A stretch of DNA of 64,000 nucleotides from Cephalopachus bancanus (GCA_027257055.1 JAPVLO010000146.1:2046001-2110000), one strand, 5' to 3'. Counted from the first letter of the stretch, positions 11,345 to 24,245 are shown. Numbers and translations are program-made. Notes: generated by a model not told the origin, from the letters alone.

Positions 11345-11710
11345 AGGTAGCTCTTTATAATTCATAACCTTTATTTTTTAGAGCAGTTTTGAAACTACAG
11401 AAAATCGAGCAGACAGTAGAGTGAGTTCTCATATGCTCTCTCCCCATCCCTGCACTGTTTCCTGTATTATTAATGCCTTATATGAATACGGTGCATTTAT
11501 TATAAATGATGAACCAATAATGATCTAGTATTATCAAATAAAGTCCCTAGTTTTTTTCAGGTTTCTGTAGTTTTTTATCTAAAGTTATTTTTCTATTACA
11601 GGATCCCATTTAGTATGACACATTGTGTGGTTTTGTTGTGTCTCCTTAGGCCCCTCTTGGCTGTGTAATACAAACCATATGAATAAGAACTCCAAAGAGC
11701 AAACTCTAGG
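11345..11710 (-). mobile_element. Ancient L1 (L1M-type) 3' fragment
   Basis: 'ttttagagcagttttgaaactacag', 'aaaatcgagcagacagtagagtga', 'ctcatatgctctctccccatccc' and 'ggatcccatttagtatgacacatt' match the reverse of an old mammalian L1 3' region. No ORF is left. Confidence 0.7.
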
Positions 11711-12286
11711 ACAAGAGACACAGTTCCCGAGATTCACCTTCTCCTTGCAAACTCTTACATGAGGCATGCACCTCCTCCATTACGTTAGCCCATCCTTTAG
11801 CATAGGCAATACAAGATGTCATTTTCACAAATGACTGTTAAAAAGTGAGGAATAAGAAAAATTCAAAATGCATGGAACAAATAGCTCAAGAACAATAAAC
11901 TCTGTGAATTAGAGCACTAGTGTCTACTATCCCAGTAGAAGTTTCAACATGCTTTATAAAACACCCAAAGTTCTTCATTCTAATATAAAGTTGGTATGGC
12001 TTTTCTCACTCCTAGTGTCTTAGGTGACTTAGACATCTAGCCTGGTCATTATCTGTGTTCCTGGCCCTTTGAAGCTTCTTTTATGCCCAGTCAAGTGCCA
12101 AAGTTCTTTCTTTAACACACAAACTTTTTTTTTTGCATTTGGGAGTTCTAGATGATTTCTTTCTACTTGGTTCTAGTTTCTAGGCTGAGATACTTGCTGA
12201 AGTGCTTAGACTAGGATTCAAAATGTCTGCAAAGTCTATGGTCCTCTTTTAGAGGGACACCTTCTTTCCTTGCTGAAGAAAGTCTA
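11711..12286. other. Unique DNA, no feature recognised
   Basis: No gene or repeat family recognised. Confidence 0.4.
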
Positions 12287-12287
12287 T

Positions 12288-13815
12288 GGGCATTTATTTA
12301 TTTATTGTTATAAAGATGTGGAGTACGATTCAGGGTTAGGTATACAAACGATTATGCAGGTACCCTTGTTGATGAGGTATGCCCCTCGCTCCCCTAGCAG
12401 TTTTCTTTAACTGCCAATCCCACACTCCTCCCCTGACAGTTTCCCACTACTGCCAATAGCTTTCTTATAGTATAATTGTTCAAGATCCGCTTATGAGTGA
12501 GAACATATAGTACTCTGTTCTTTGTTTCTGTGATAGATCTCTGAGCATGATTGACTCTAAATCCATCCAAGTTGTTTCAAAGGCCATATGTTTGTCCTTC
12601 TTTATGGCTGCATAATATTCCATTGTGTATATGTACCACATTTTTTTTTCCAGTCCAGCTTTGATGGGCAACCTGGTTGGTTCCATGTTTTTGCTATTGT
12701 GAATAGAGCTGCAACAAATATACGTGAGCAAGTATCTTTTTTGTAGAATGATTTGAGTTCCTCCGGGTATTTTCCCAATAGAGGAATTGCTGGGTCATAT
12801 GGAAGGTCAATTTCTAGTTCTTTCAGATACTGCCACACTGTCTTTCAAAGAGTTTGCACTAGTTTGCATTCCCACCAGCAGTGTAGAAGCGTTCCTTTTT
12901 CTCCACATCCTCATCAGCATCTGTTTTGTTTTTTTTTTTTTTTTATTAAATGATGGCCATTCTTGCTGGGGTTAGGTGGTATCTCAATGTAGTTTTGATT
13001 TGCATTTCTCTGATGATGACTGAGGCTGAGCACTTTTTCATGCGTCCATTGGCTGCCCATATAACTTCTTTTGAGAAGTATCTATTCATGTCTTTTGCCC
13101 ACTTTTAATGGAGCTGTTTGTTTTTTTCCTTTCATTGTGTTTGAGTTCCTTGCAGATCCTAAATGTTAGGCCTTTTTCAGATATACAGCTAGCAAATATT
13201 TTTTCCTATTCTGTGGGCTGTCTCCCTGCTCTCTTGATGGTTTCTTTTGCTTTGTAGAAGCTCATAAGTTTGATGAGGTCTCACTTGTCTGTCTTATTTC
13301 TTAAGGTATGGGCATTTAGGGTTCTGAATAAGAATTGGCTGCCAGTTCCAATTTCCATAAGGGCGTCTCCTGCATTTTCTAATATTCTTATAGTTTGAGG
13401 TTTTCTGTTTAGGTCTTTGATCCATTTAGAGTTAATTTTTGTGTATGGTGATAGATAGGGGCCCTGTTTCAATCTTCTGCATGTGATCAGCCAGTTTTCC
13501 CAGCACCATTTACTGAATAGGCTCTCCTCTCCCCAGTGGTTGTTGTTGGAGGCTTTGTCAAAGATGAGTTGGTTGAGAAATTGAGGCTTTGCTTCTGGAA
13601 TGTCTATCCTGTTCCATTGTTCTATGTGCCTGTTCTTTTACCAGTACCAGGCTGTTTTGATTACTGTAGCCTTATAGTAAAGTTTGAAGTCTGGAAGTGC
13701 GATACCTCTTACTTTTTTTCTTTTGCTAAGGATTTTTTTGGCTATTCGTGATTGTTTATGCTTCCATATGAATTTCTGTATTGTCATTTCCAGGTCTGAG
13801 AAGAATGATGTTATG
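12288..13815 (-). pseudogene. LINE-1 3' end, ORF2 C-terminus and 3' UTR (truncated, broken)
   Basis: L1 ORF2 encodes the endonuclease/reverse transcriptase that mobilises L1 and Alu. Minus-strand frames show the ORF2 C-terminal landmarks: [19 protein letters not shown] and FVAALFTIAKTWNQP (12602-12838) and WYIYTMEYYAAIKKD, ending SLISGS then stop (12480-12731). The two frames change in the T-run near 12640-12650, a frameshift. About 190 bp of 3' UTR follows to about 12288. The 5' break at about 13815 leaves only about 445 codons of ORF2 and no endonuclease or RT core. It is a dead 5'-truncated copy. The 13281-13472 minus frame is also ORF2-derived. Confidence 0.92.
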
Positions 13816-14785
13816 GGAAGTTATTTAAATAAATACTTTCATGTTGGCACCATAGGACCTTATCTTCTTGGGCATGGTTAAATTAAACTAGATGTGGATA
13901 TTTGGCTATGGACAATCTATAAGTTATGAGCTGGTGGAATGTGAGCTTTGTTCAACCCAAACAATGGGGATTAAATTGGACAAGTCAGAATGTCAGTAAG
14001 AAACATAGAGAATGAAGGCAGCAAGACCATACGGTAGAAGGACCAGGAAGGATCATGAGTAAATGAATGTCATAAGTAGACCAAAGTGATGAGTAAGTTG
14101 AAACCAAATGACACAGGTAGTTGTTTGTAGCAGTAGGGAAGGTAGAAGGAAAGACAGGAAAGAGCTGACTTATTATGTTCGCAAAATTCTATGGACTCCT
14201 GGGGCTGAGGGTGATCAGGTAACAGAGAGCTAGAATTGCCTTGGTTCCCAGGCTAACTCAACATTCAAAAGGTTCATTTCTTCTCTAGGAAGCCCAATCT
14301 TTCAGATATTCTCAGGTCCCACAGACTTTTCACCCTGCCCTCATTACTACCCTTAACTTTATTCAGGTCTTGCTCCTCAAGGTAACATAAGGAAGTTTGA
14401 ACAGCCCATGTGCCTGTCTCCATTCAAGCTGGCAGGAGCAGTGATTAAGATACCAAGTAACCTAGCCCTCCCTGGCTCAGCTTCTTTGCTTTACAAATCA
14501 CAGAGAAGTTCTAGAGTTTTTGTAGAGATTTGCCCTTCACCCCAACATGAGTCTAATTATATTATACTATTATAAAAGTCCAATTAATGCAATAAAAAAT
14601 ATATCATAGGTAAAATGATTGTACCCCTCCGTCTCCTCAAATTTATTTTCCCAACTTCCACCCACTTGCATTGAGTTCTTTTGCTAACCAGCTTACTGGA
14701 ATCAAGTTAGTTATTCTGTTTGATTTTAGACTGGTTATGACTGGATTCTCTCATAAGCCTTTTCTTCTAATAATGAGTTGTTAAT
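13816..14785. other. Unique DNA, no feature recognised
   Basis: No repeat or gene recognised. Confidence 0.4.
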
Positions 14786-14875
14786 ATTTATATATGCAAG
14801 GTAATAGTCCAAAAAATTTACATGTATTAATTCATTTACTCCTAACATCAACCCTCTAAGGAAGGTACAATCATC

Positions 14876-14912
<37 letters not shown>

Positions 14913-15010
14913 ACATTGAGGCGTAGAGAGGTTAAATTATTGACCAGAGCTCATACAGGTATTAAGTGGGATTTAAAGTGTAATCTTTTGGATATTAGAA
15001 CCTTAGCTCT
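14786..15010 (-). mobile_element. MIR fragment containing a TG tract
   Basis: 'aattcatttactcctaacatcaaccctc', then after the TG tract 'gacattgaggcgtagagaggttaaattattgaccagagc', is a reversed MIR. A (TG)n tract at 14878-14911 replaces its centre. Confidence 0.72.
14878..14911 (+). repeat. (TG)17 microsatellite
   Basis: A pure TG run inside a MIR. Confidence 0.98.
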
Positions 15011-15429
15011 TAACTAGGGGCCCTGTTCTCTGACGTCCATCATCCCTATCCCCCAGTCCTTCCTACCTCTGATAGTTGGCACTGAGGCCGTCATCTAGCC
15101 GACTGCTTTCCTAGATCTCCCTGAAGTCTAGATTCCCCACTACCGCATTCAGCCAGTATGTGGACAAATCTCTGACAAACACCTCTTTAAAGGTGAGTAC
15201 TGAGAGAATAAACTCGAACAGTACTTCAATTTGGAATCACCAAAAAAGTCCAGCTCCAATGTCTGTTTCCTGTAAATAACCTGTCTGGACTAGGTTACCT
15301 CCATAACCAGTCATTTCTACAGTGACTGAACCCACTGAACAGCACTTTTTCCTAGGAATTGATGCATTTCTTCTGTTTTGCCAGTGACTTGTATTGTTCC
15401 ATTTCTCCAAACACGAAAGCATACCAGGC

Positions 15430-15845
15430 CACAGGGGCAGTGATGGCAATGTCGTGACAGCCACCGTCTCCATAAGGTGACTCCATGGTGATGTTAGCCA
15501 CTCTCTTCATAAGGTACTCCATGGCAGTGATAGCTGCTTTCTTCATAATTTGATCCCATGGTGGTCATAGTCACTTTCTTCATAAGGTACACCCACAGTG
15601 GTCATAGCCTCACATTTCGTAAGGTGCTAATATGGCAGGATAACTGTTTTCTTCATAAGGTGCTTCTGTGGTGAGGATGGTCACTCTCTTCACAGGGTGT
15701 TTCATGGCTCATAGCCATTCTCTTCATAAGGTGCTTCCACGGTCATGATGACCACTCTTTTCATAAGGTGCTTCTGTGGTGGGGGGTAGCCACTCTCTTC
15801 TACAAGGTACTTCTATGGTGGGTATAGCCACTCTGCTTTCACTGC
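15430..15845 (+). repeat. Degenerate ~37-bp minisatellite, about 10-11 copies
   Basis: The core 'cttcataaggtgcttc...tggtggtcatagccactct' recurs. Its start positions near 15468, 15505, 15541, 15578, 15614, 15651, 15688, 15722, 15759 and 15797 are spaced 34-38 bp apart. Copies differ by substitutions and small gaps. The period is not a clean multiple of three. Minus-strand open frames (15237-15546) derive partly from it. Confidence 0.88.
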
Positions 15846-16403
15846 TGCTGGATGTTGATCAGTTCATGTCCTACACAGCCTCAGTGGCTGTGACTTCTTG
15901 TTGAGTCCCTTTCCTGGGTCTGTCTGCTCTGCCCCAGTGGTGTTGCTGTCCGTGTGACAGATGAAGCAGATGCTCTGCGGGAAGTGGCCTGCCCTGCTTC
16001 TGGAACGTCCATTACAGAAGTTGGCTGTGTCTGGTGGGAGAATTAGCTTAATATTATGAATGGCTGACACTATTAGTTGTCTCCCCAGGCACTTCCCTCT
16101 CTCCTTCTTGGATGAGCTCTTCTCCTACTACAGAAAATGCTGGTTACTCTTTTCCTAGCTTCTCTTACAAGTAGTGTATAGGCAAGTAACTCAACACTGG
16201 CTCATGGGACCAGATACTCATGGATCTTTTTTTTTCTGGTTGTAAGTTGTCTGCATGCGACCGCTGGAATCACTGCAGCCTTTTTGGGGTCATGAGAGGA
16301 AGTATCAATTTCACACTGCAAAGGACAGACCACAAAGAAAAAAGGCACCTGGATCCCTGGCTGTTGTACCAAACTTGAAAATGTTCTGCCTTGACTTTCC
16401 TGT

Positions 16404-16450
16404 TATAATAATAGTAATAATAATAATTGTTATTAAAGCTAATAATAGCA
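16404..16450 (+). repeat. TAA/ATT simple repeat
   Basis: ataataatagtaataataat, then a short inverted part. It explains the poly-Ile and poly-Tyr translations of overlapping frames. Confidence 0.9.
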
Positions 16451-17395
16451 GCAAACACTTCTATAGAGTCTGTTGTGTTATTATGTGAGATTATGAATAT
16501 CTCTGTTGTTGAAAACACACCTTTTAGTTGGGTGTTCTGTTATATACAAGCTGAAGGAAGCTGATACATTTACAACTTTGGTTCTTGTTCTCTCTAAGTC
16601 AGAAAGATCCTAGAGAGGCCTCTTTGGGAAGTAGGCATGAACCTTCACCCTCCAAAATATATGATCTTGTCATTATGAAATTAATTCTGTTTTCCTAGTT
16701 TTCATCATGAAACCTCTTCTCCCATGCAAGCATCTTGAGTTCTACCTGTACAGGATCCTGAAAATTCAGGTGTGAACTTGCCATGGACTTTATTTTCAGC
16801 CTGATGGTCTCTGAGCTACATAGACAACAAGAATGAATACATACAGAGTTCCTCCAGAATCACTCTCACAAACACGTCTGAAAATGAGGACTAGCAGTGA
16901 GGATGGGGAGATATTTCTGAGACTCCTGTATCACTTTAATTCCCTGACTATACAATTTCAGGAAGTTCATCATTTTACTCTAGGGGCTCAGGCTCCTCTG
17001 AGGACCTGTAATTAGTCTACTGCAGTAAATATTTATCTGGACACAACTGCCCACAGCAACCTTTTCCTGGTTCATACATTCCACTTGATGATAACTCATC
17101 TATGTCATGTGCCTTTATAGGATAAAATAAACACCATCACCAAACTAACTCTCATAAACTGTAAAATATTATACAGACGTAATTTATGATGATCATGAAG
17201 GTTTATTCATGACCTGCTTTCAATATTACCAACCCTGTATCCTAGGAATATATTTAGTATTTCGTAGTCTGTTTTATTACTTTATTCAATTGCTGACATA
17301 AGCTGGTTTTCCACCACATACATGGACTGTCAGAACTGGTTGTGTTTTCTTGCATTGCTATTGTATACAACCCACATTTTGCTAGTAATTGTGAC
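16451..17395. other. Unique DNA, no feature recognised
   Basis: No repeat or gene recognised. Confidence 0.4.
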
Positions 17396-17399
17396 TAGT

Positions 17400-17585
17400 A
17401 TTGATCATCACTTTACAATTCAGTTTGCTTTTCACATGCGTTATTTTATAAAAATCTCCTAACAACCCTCATGGAAACCAGAAAATGGAGGTTCAGACAT
17501 GCCTAAGATGACTCAGCTCAGACGTGGTCAAAGCAGGAAAGAAGAGGGCTCTTTTGAAGCCAAGGAAAGTTCTTTCTGCTGTAAT
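17400..17585 (-). mobile_element. MIR fragment
   Basis: 'tcctaacaaccctcatggaa', 'gaaaatggaggttcagacatgcctaag' and 'gactcagctcagacgtggtc' follow the reversed MIR core order. Confidence 0.62.
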
Positions 17586-17804
17586 GCCCTGATCTCCTTT
17601 AGATGATATGTGGCTTCAAGACTGAAGAGGAAACACAGGCGCCAGGTCTTGAATGAAAAAAGTTAAGCTTATTGAAGATCTAGACAAATTAATTAAAGAT
17701 CTAGACAGAGTCCTTTGGGGCTAGAATGACTCAGGGGGAGAGATTTGGGGAATTGTTGATAACTTGAATAATCCCATGGTGGGCTTTAGTGGCTTGAAGA
17801 CAAG

Positions 17805-17945
17805 TTACTTGGGCAAACTATTGCCTCAGTTTCCTAATCTGTAAGAAATTGTTCCCGATAGCATTTACCTCATAGCATCATTACATTAGAACAGTGCTTA
17901 CCACATAGTAAGCACCTTATTATAATTTGCTATCCTGATTATGAT
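17805..17945 (+). mobile_element. MIR fragment
   Basis: 'caagttacttgggcaaac', 'tgcctcagtttcctaatctgtaa', 'acctcatagcatcattacatta' and 'cagtgcttaccacatagtaagcacc' are MIR core and tail in sense. Confidence 0.8.
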
Positions 17946-19010
17946 CCTGTTTGAATACTTAGTCTGGTCAAGAAGGAAGTTTTCTTCTCCTAATAAACCC
18001 TTCTCTTTTCTGTGTCTCTGGAAAAGTTCAGAATAACACATGGATTACAGAGGCTGTTCCTGAATGCCCTCAGGAATCATCTAACCTTGAGTGTAAGCAC
18101 CCTAGTAGTAAAGTGAATCCTGAACTTAAATGAGAACTGTAATATTCAGATCTGTTCACTGTTTAAAGAATTTCTTTAAAGAATTTAATAAAAAAGATCA
18201 GCAGGATTTGGGGGTATTAACACATCTTCCACTGCAATATTTTAATGAGGTAAGTACAATAGAGCAAGCCCTTAAATTAATCTTCCCTTAAACTACCCAT
18301 GAGTTCAAGATGCAGAGAAAAATAGCCTCAGAAAATTGTTGAGGCTTTTATTGAACCCATGTGTCAAACCCAAGAAAATGATGGGTGTTTGACTCCTAAC
18401 CCCCATCATGGCTGGTGGGCTTTGTCTCCCCTGAGAATTCCAAGATAAAAATGAATATCACATAGGGCATTTATTGCTTTTTTGTTCATCTCTTTCCAGG
18501 TTGTGAAGTAAGGATCTCTGGCTGGGTTCATCTCTGAGGCCAGTTGAAAAGGTGGGGGCAGTTGTGCCTGCTGTGTTTGCTCTCAGAGTCAGTTTTGGGG
18601 GGCAATGTCAAGAGTGTCTTTGCAGAAATTCTCACTGTACATCCTCAGTGTGAAGACTGTCTTTCCTCTGAGGGCTCACAGTTTATTTTTAACAGCTGGC
18701 ACCAAGACTTTGTGTTGTTTGTCTGCATCAGAGTGTGGGCAGTTAGGAAGCACATATGCAATTTCTGAGCATGGGAGTGTTTGCCTGGTGTGTCACTGTG
18801 AAGTACTGCAGCCACCTGCGTCAGTGCTTAAAAATGGGGCCATTTTAGGTTCCCTATCCTTGTCTAATTAATTTTTAGATCTTCTTTAGTTTAATTTTTT
18901 CCTTTGAAAAATTCCTTTAAAAATTGCAGCACCTTATGATATTTTTTCTTTTCCAAAAAGGAAAGGACTAAAATGATAAAGAAAGAATGGGAATATAAAG
19001 AGGAAGAAGA
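17946..19010. other. Mostly unique DNA, no feature recognised
   Basis: Short frames near 18544-18871 are unsupported. A faint reversed-MIR resemblance at 18240-18370 is too weak to call. Confidence 0.4.
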
Positions 19011-19011
19011 A

Positions 19012-19106
19012 GGGAGAGAGACAGAGAGAGAGAGAGAGAGACAGACACACACATACACACACACACACAGAGAGAGAGAGAGGGAGAGAGAGAGAGAGAG
19101 AGAAAG
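19012..19106 (+). repeat. Compound (GA)n-(CA)n-(GA)n microsatellite
   Basis: GA-rich tract, then CA repeats (about 19044-19068), then GA again. All six-frame peptides here are dipeptide repeats. Confidence 0.97.
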
Positions 19107-19790
19107 CGATTCTTTTTCTTTTCTCCTCTGTTTTGGACACTGTAAAATGGGCACAAATTACCTTACTGGACTTCAAAGGGCTGATGGAATAGAGAGATAA
19201 TTTCTGAGGGACTTGACTTGATAGGTATGTATCTTCTCTGTTTTTAAAATTTTTTGCAAAGGAGACAGAAGTAAAGTTTATTATTCACTTTCTACAGACA
19301 GAAAGGGGCCTATGCTCATAGGCAAGTATGGCCTATCTTCTCTACTTTTTGCTCTGATTTATTTCTCGTGCATTTTTAAGAACTCACATTAGCAGTATAC
19401 ACCAGTTCTAAGTTACAACAAATTGTAAACTCTTGGAAGGGCAGGTCTTTTCATCCTCATTTTATATAACTGCTGTGCATACTCAGTAAATAAAAGCTGA
19501 GAATGAGAGTGCTTAAAAATATGCTGACTTTGCTTCATCTTTGCTTTTTTTAAATTACATAAAAATAAACATGAGGACTCATATTTATCAGCCCTATCCA
19601 ACATTATGGTCTTCATTAAAATTAGGCAAGTCAATTTAGTTTCCCAGGCTACTTTAGAAACTCATGTTGGTGGTTTCTGTTTATCCAGAAACAATCTAAT
19701 ACAATTTAGACAGAGAATTTTCTTGGCACGTTTGGCACAGAAAGTATTCTTAGATATACTGAACATATAGAGCTTATATCCATTGATTAA
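19107..19790. other. Unique DNA, no feature recognised
   Basis: No repeat or gene recognised. Confidence 0.4.
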
Positions 19791-19791
19791 T

Positions 19792-19975
19792 CCATGTATT
19801 CAATCATCCATCCACCCATTCATTCATCCTTCTATCTATCACCTACCTGTTCATCCATCTCCAAACCTGGCCCATTCCAGGCATCTCATGAGACACCAAG
19901 AGTACAAAGATGAATAAATTCAGCCTCTAAGAGTTTAAAATCTAAGTTCAGAGCTATGTGTATAATCAGAAGATG
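19792..19975 (+). mobile_element. L2-like 3' fragment with CATC-rich stretch
   Basis: 'ccacccattcattcatcc', 'ttccaggcatctcatgagacacc', 'agtacaaagatgaataaattcagcc' and 'agagtttaaaatctaa' follow the L2 3'-end layout. Confidence 0.5.
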
Positions 19976-20925
19976 GCAATACTATGTGGTAATGTAGATG
20001 CCATTATGAAACATGTATTTTCAAATAAAATAGGTAATTCATCTTGATTAGCATGGTGGTGAAGAAAGTAAAGTATTTGAAATGAGAATGTTAGGGTTTA
20101 AGTTCCAGATACCGAATTTACTATCTAGGCAAACTTATGACCACAAGGACATATATGTTTAAAAAATATATATACGATGGAAATAATGATTGTACCTTAT
20201 TCAAAATAATGGGTTGAGCAAGTTTGCTGCATAAAAGAGAAGTGCATAAACCCCAACAGCAATCATATATTACTTTTGCAAGAGGAAATCTGCCATTGGC
20301 TCTAAGTGGCCATGCATATTCTGGCTGAATATGCCAAGAATGCAAGACCTTACCATTCTTTACCCTGGTCGTCTCTCAGGTTGTGTTTGCAGCAAACTAC
20401 TTTGAAACATGAGTGAACATCTCCACCCAAGCAAAAGGTAGGCTTGCTTTTGCTCACTATTGAAGTGAAGAATGCTCCAAATTCAGTGTTTTCCTATGAA
20501 TGCAGCCTGCTGCATGTAGGCATATGTAATGGAACCTTTACTTTGTCTCCAAATATGGGAAGCCCCTATGTATGTCATTATGGCTTTTGCTGTGAATAAT
20601 AGCTCTTTCTATGACCCAGAAGACCCATGTTTTCTGCCAGCATTTGTGAAATGGTAACAGGCTGGCTTTTTTAGTTTGTAATTAGTGCAAAATCTTGACC
20701 CTGCATGATTCTTGGCAATTACTTCAATAGATATTTAATATCACAACAAAGGAGATCTTTATATCCATAGCAATAAAAATACAGACTATATAGGGATAAT
20801 TTATGGACAAAGTACTTTCAACCTATGAAGAAAAATGCAATATTTTATTGAGTTTAAGAAGGAGATTTGGTCAAACAGAAAACAATACCAAATTCTCACA
20901 TAAGAAGGTAAAGTATTTATGAAAA
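19976..20925. other. Unique AT-rich DNA
   Basis: No gene or confident repeat recognised. Confidence 0.4.
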
Positions 20926-20929
20926 AAAA

Positions 20930-21458
20930 CATTTCTGCCCAGATATTTTTATGGCTACAATAATAAAAACAGCCTGGTATTGGTACAAGAACAGGCATAT
21001 AGGTCAATGGAACAGGATGGAGATTTCCAGAAGCAAAATCTCAATTTCTTAACCAACTCATCTTTGGCAAAACCTTCACCAACAACCACTGGGGAAAGAA
21101 GAAACTATTCAGTAAATGATGCTGAGAAAACTGACTGAGCACATGCAGAAGAATGAAACAGGACCCCTACCTATCACCATACACAAAAATCAACTCTGCC
21201 TGGGTCAAATACCTAGCTATAAGAATCTTAGAAAACGCAGGAGACACCTGTACAGACATTGGAATAGGCAACCAATTTCTGATCATGACCAAAAGCCTGC
21301 AACATAAGAGTTAAGATAGACAAGTGGGACCTCATCAAAATGAAAAGCTTGTGCAAAGCAAAATAAACCATCAAGACAGTAGGGAGACAACTCACAGAAT
21401 GGGAAAAAATATTTGCCAACTGTTTATCTGATAAAGGCTTAACATCTGGAAACATTAC
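20930..21458 (+). pseudogene. LINE-1 ORF2 fragment (sense, broken)
   Basis: 'ggctacaataataaaaacagcctggtattgg', 'acaggcatataggtcaatggaacagga', 'accattcaagacagtagg'-like and 'cacagaatgggaaaaaatatttgcc' order follows L1 ORF2 downstream of the RT core. Frames are interrupted (only 63 codons open at 21116-21307). It stops at 'ggcttaacatctggaaac', with no ORF2 end and no 3' UTR. Confidence 0.85.
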
Positions 21459-21559
21459 TTCTTAATTCTAAAGTTAATAAAGGAATACTTCAAGGCATTT
21501 ATCAATGAAATCCTAGAAAAGTGAAGGGAAGAAAGTAGCACAGGGGTGAAGAGTATAAA

Positions 21560-21805
21560 GGTGGTGGTTTAACGCAGAGCAGATAAGAAAGTGGCCATGC
21601 CATTAGAATGACCTGAATTTGGGCCTTGGCTCTGACACATATAACTGTGCAACTTGGTCCAGGTACTTGATTTTCTCAAGTCTCAACTTTCTCATGTGTG
21701 TAATGGGCTTGCAATAGCAACACTTTGTAGGGTTGTGTGGATTAAAGGACTTATCATCATGCTGGGCACTTAGCACTCAATAAATGTTGGCTATTGTTAC
21801 TTTTA
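21560..21805 (+). mobile_element. MIR, nearly full core
   Basis: 'cctgaatttgggccttggctctgac', 'ttggtccaggtacttgattttctcaa', 'ttctcatgtgtgtaatgggc', 'gggttgtgtggattaaagg' and 'gggcacttagcactcaataaatg' are MIR in sense from end to end. Confidence 0.88.
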
Positions 21806-23225
21806 ATGGATATTGAAATGCATCACAAAGCTATTTGCAAATGGCACAATAATTCATATAATTGTATCAGTCTATTATCTTTGATCCATCCATCTACATT
21901 TACTCATATAGAAAATTTAATATATAACAAAGGAAATATTATAGATAACTAGAGAGGGAACATACATAAATGTGCATATATACATATATTTACACTTATA
22001 ATATACCTATTTATAGTTATATAGACATGAAGAAACATTTATAATAAAGAAAATATAGATGAAGAAAGAAGGAAAATATATATGTGTGTATATAAATGTT
22101 TTTATATATGTAGTATGCTTATACATACATGTATAATAAGGTGTCAACTTCAAGGGAAAGGCAGCCTTCAATAGCAGACTAATAATTCAAAAGAAAATTC
22201 CTTAGAGTACAACTAAACCTTATATGACATGTAATCCTACCCACTAGGAAATACTTTATGCAGAATTCCCATTGAATAAGCTCCTCTTTTCTGTTTTTTT
22301 TTGTGGGGGAGGGGTTGCCAAAATCAAATACAGGCTCTGGTGCAAAGGTTAATCACATCCCTTTAAGGGGAAACCCCTCTAAAATCTGATTGCCAAGTGT
22401 TAGGGGAAAGTTGTAAATATGTAGTAAGTTCTGAATTAAATTGAAGGTTATTTTAATTATAAAAGCATTAATGACAGCAAGAAATTTAATGAAATAGTGG
22501 ACCATGAAATCAGTGTTATCATTTTAATACATAACAGAATATGACAAACTCTATAAGATTCCTGTTCTCTTTCATGTCTATTACAATTTCCTTCTATTAG
22601 TTTCTACAAATAGAAAATTACATATAAAATTGAGTTTAACCAAATCTCTGCTAAAATCAGACAATCTGATTTGGTATTATATAACCACACTGAAATTTCA
22701 TTTAATGTAAAAAGGGTTTTTCCTGGTGCCTTGAATACTAACTACTCTTCTAACAACACGTGTGGAGCTCTGGGTTTGACAGGGGAATAATCCTTGTGCT
22801 GAACAATAGATCAAGATTTTAACAGAAAGAATGGAGATGGAGAGAAATGGAGAACTTGACCCAAGCTCACATAGGAGAGATTTCAAAAGCATTTCTTGAA
22901 ACGGTCTGAAAATATTTACTCTTGCTTATCATCTTACAAAAGAAATTCTTTCTGAGGAAAAGTTGAAGATTCAGATGTCAGGCCTCACTGTCTCTGAATG
23001 CGGCATGTCTGAGTCTCCCCTGGTCTCTGTGAAGAATAGAAGGCCTTAGAAAATAGGTCTTATGTGCTTCAACTATATTCACTGAAGTGTTATTACAGCC
23101 ATCTATTGTAAATTGGTAATTATTTGAGGTCTCCCTTATCTTTCACAGAGATGAGAAGTACTTCAAACTAAAATATTTAATAGGAGATTAATTTGTTTAT
23201 TTTAAAGAGATGGACCAGATCAAGA
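21806..23225. other. AT-rich unique DNA
   Basis: A TA/TG-rich part (about 21960-22135) is low complexity. No gene recognised. Confidence 0.45.
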
Positions 23226-23227
23226 AG

Positions 23228-23450
23228 TTAGGAGAGATGCGATTCTTGGGGGAAGAGTACTGACTTAAAGGAGAGATGTAGCGGGGGGGGGGATTTGGGG
23301 TGCTGATAATATTCTTGACCTAGGGGTTGGTTATAGGGTGTGTGATTGTGAAAATTAATTGAGCCGTATAATTCTAATATGCGCACTTTTCTGTATGCAT
23401 ATATACTTTTGAAAGTTTTCATTTTCTAAAAAAGTAATTGTCTTAACATT
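23228..23450 (+). mobile_element. Ancient L1 3' UTR fragment
   Basis: 'tggggtgctgataatattc', 'gttatagggtgtgtgattgtgaaaa', 'attgagccgtataattctaatatgcgca' and 'ttctgtatgcatatatactttt' resemble an old L1M 3' end. A G10 run sits at 23283-23292. Confidence 0.6.
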
Positions 23451-23984
23451 ATCTGATAGAAATGCAGATGCCTAAAATAATGTAAAAATCTCAGAGAGTA
23501 AACATTTCTAGGTTAACATTTAGTGGAAACGTGTAGGTTTAGCTTTATCTTGCACATCATAAAGATAAGATTAGAAGCAAATAATAGGATTCCTATTTTG
23601 TTTGAATTTGGTTAGTCCCCTGTGATTTGTCCAATCCTGTCTTCTAAGATGCACGCAGTGAAACTATCCTTAACCATGCAGTCCTACAGAATCCTAAAAT
23701 GATTGCCTAAAATGAATGCCTAAACCACTGATCTTATTTTGATTAGTCCAGCTTGCAACTCTCCACCAGCCAGGTGTTTGTATTAGTCTAGCACCTAACA
23801 GATTTTAGGCAGCCTGTCTTCAGAGGATCTAGAAATATAACTCACTCTCCTCCTTAAGGATTTTCACACCCAGCCAACTTTCTTCTCCCCCTTGGTTGGC
23901 TAAATCTACCCAGAGTAGTATGTTAGACAGTTCTCTCCCTTGATTTTGGATTTCTTAGGAGATCAGTGCAAAATTGGGCTAGGA

Positions 23985-24245
23985 AGCAATGCAGAGTAAT
24001 ATAAACGGCACAAAACTGAGAATCAGAATTACAATCCATTGGTTTCAACCCGAGCTTGACTCTTCAATAGCTGTACGATCTTGGACAGTCTCTCTGTAAA
24101 ATAGAGGTCAAACCCCTGCCCTCACAGGCTGGTGATGAGAATCAAATGCAGTAATGTATATGAACCTATTTTGTATGCTGTAAACAGTAGTGCCAAAGTT
24201 GTCACAGTAAGATAGGTTATTTATTGTAAGCTATGGTTATGTGCT
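23985..24245 (+). mobile_element. MIR
   Basis: 'acccgagcttgactcttcaatagctgtacgatcttggacagtc', 'tctgtaaaatagagg' and 'caggctggtgatgagaatcaaatg' follow the MIR order. Confidence 0.8.

Noticed and set aside
15430..15845. Regular repeats that might suggest a CRISPR array
   Set aside because: Units are contiguous and degenerate with no unique spacers, and the DNA is mammalian.
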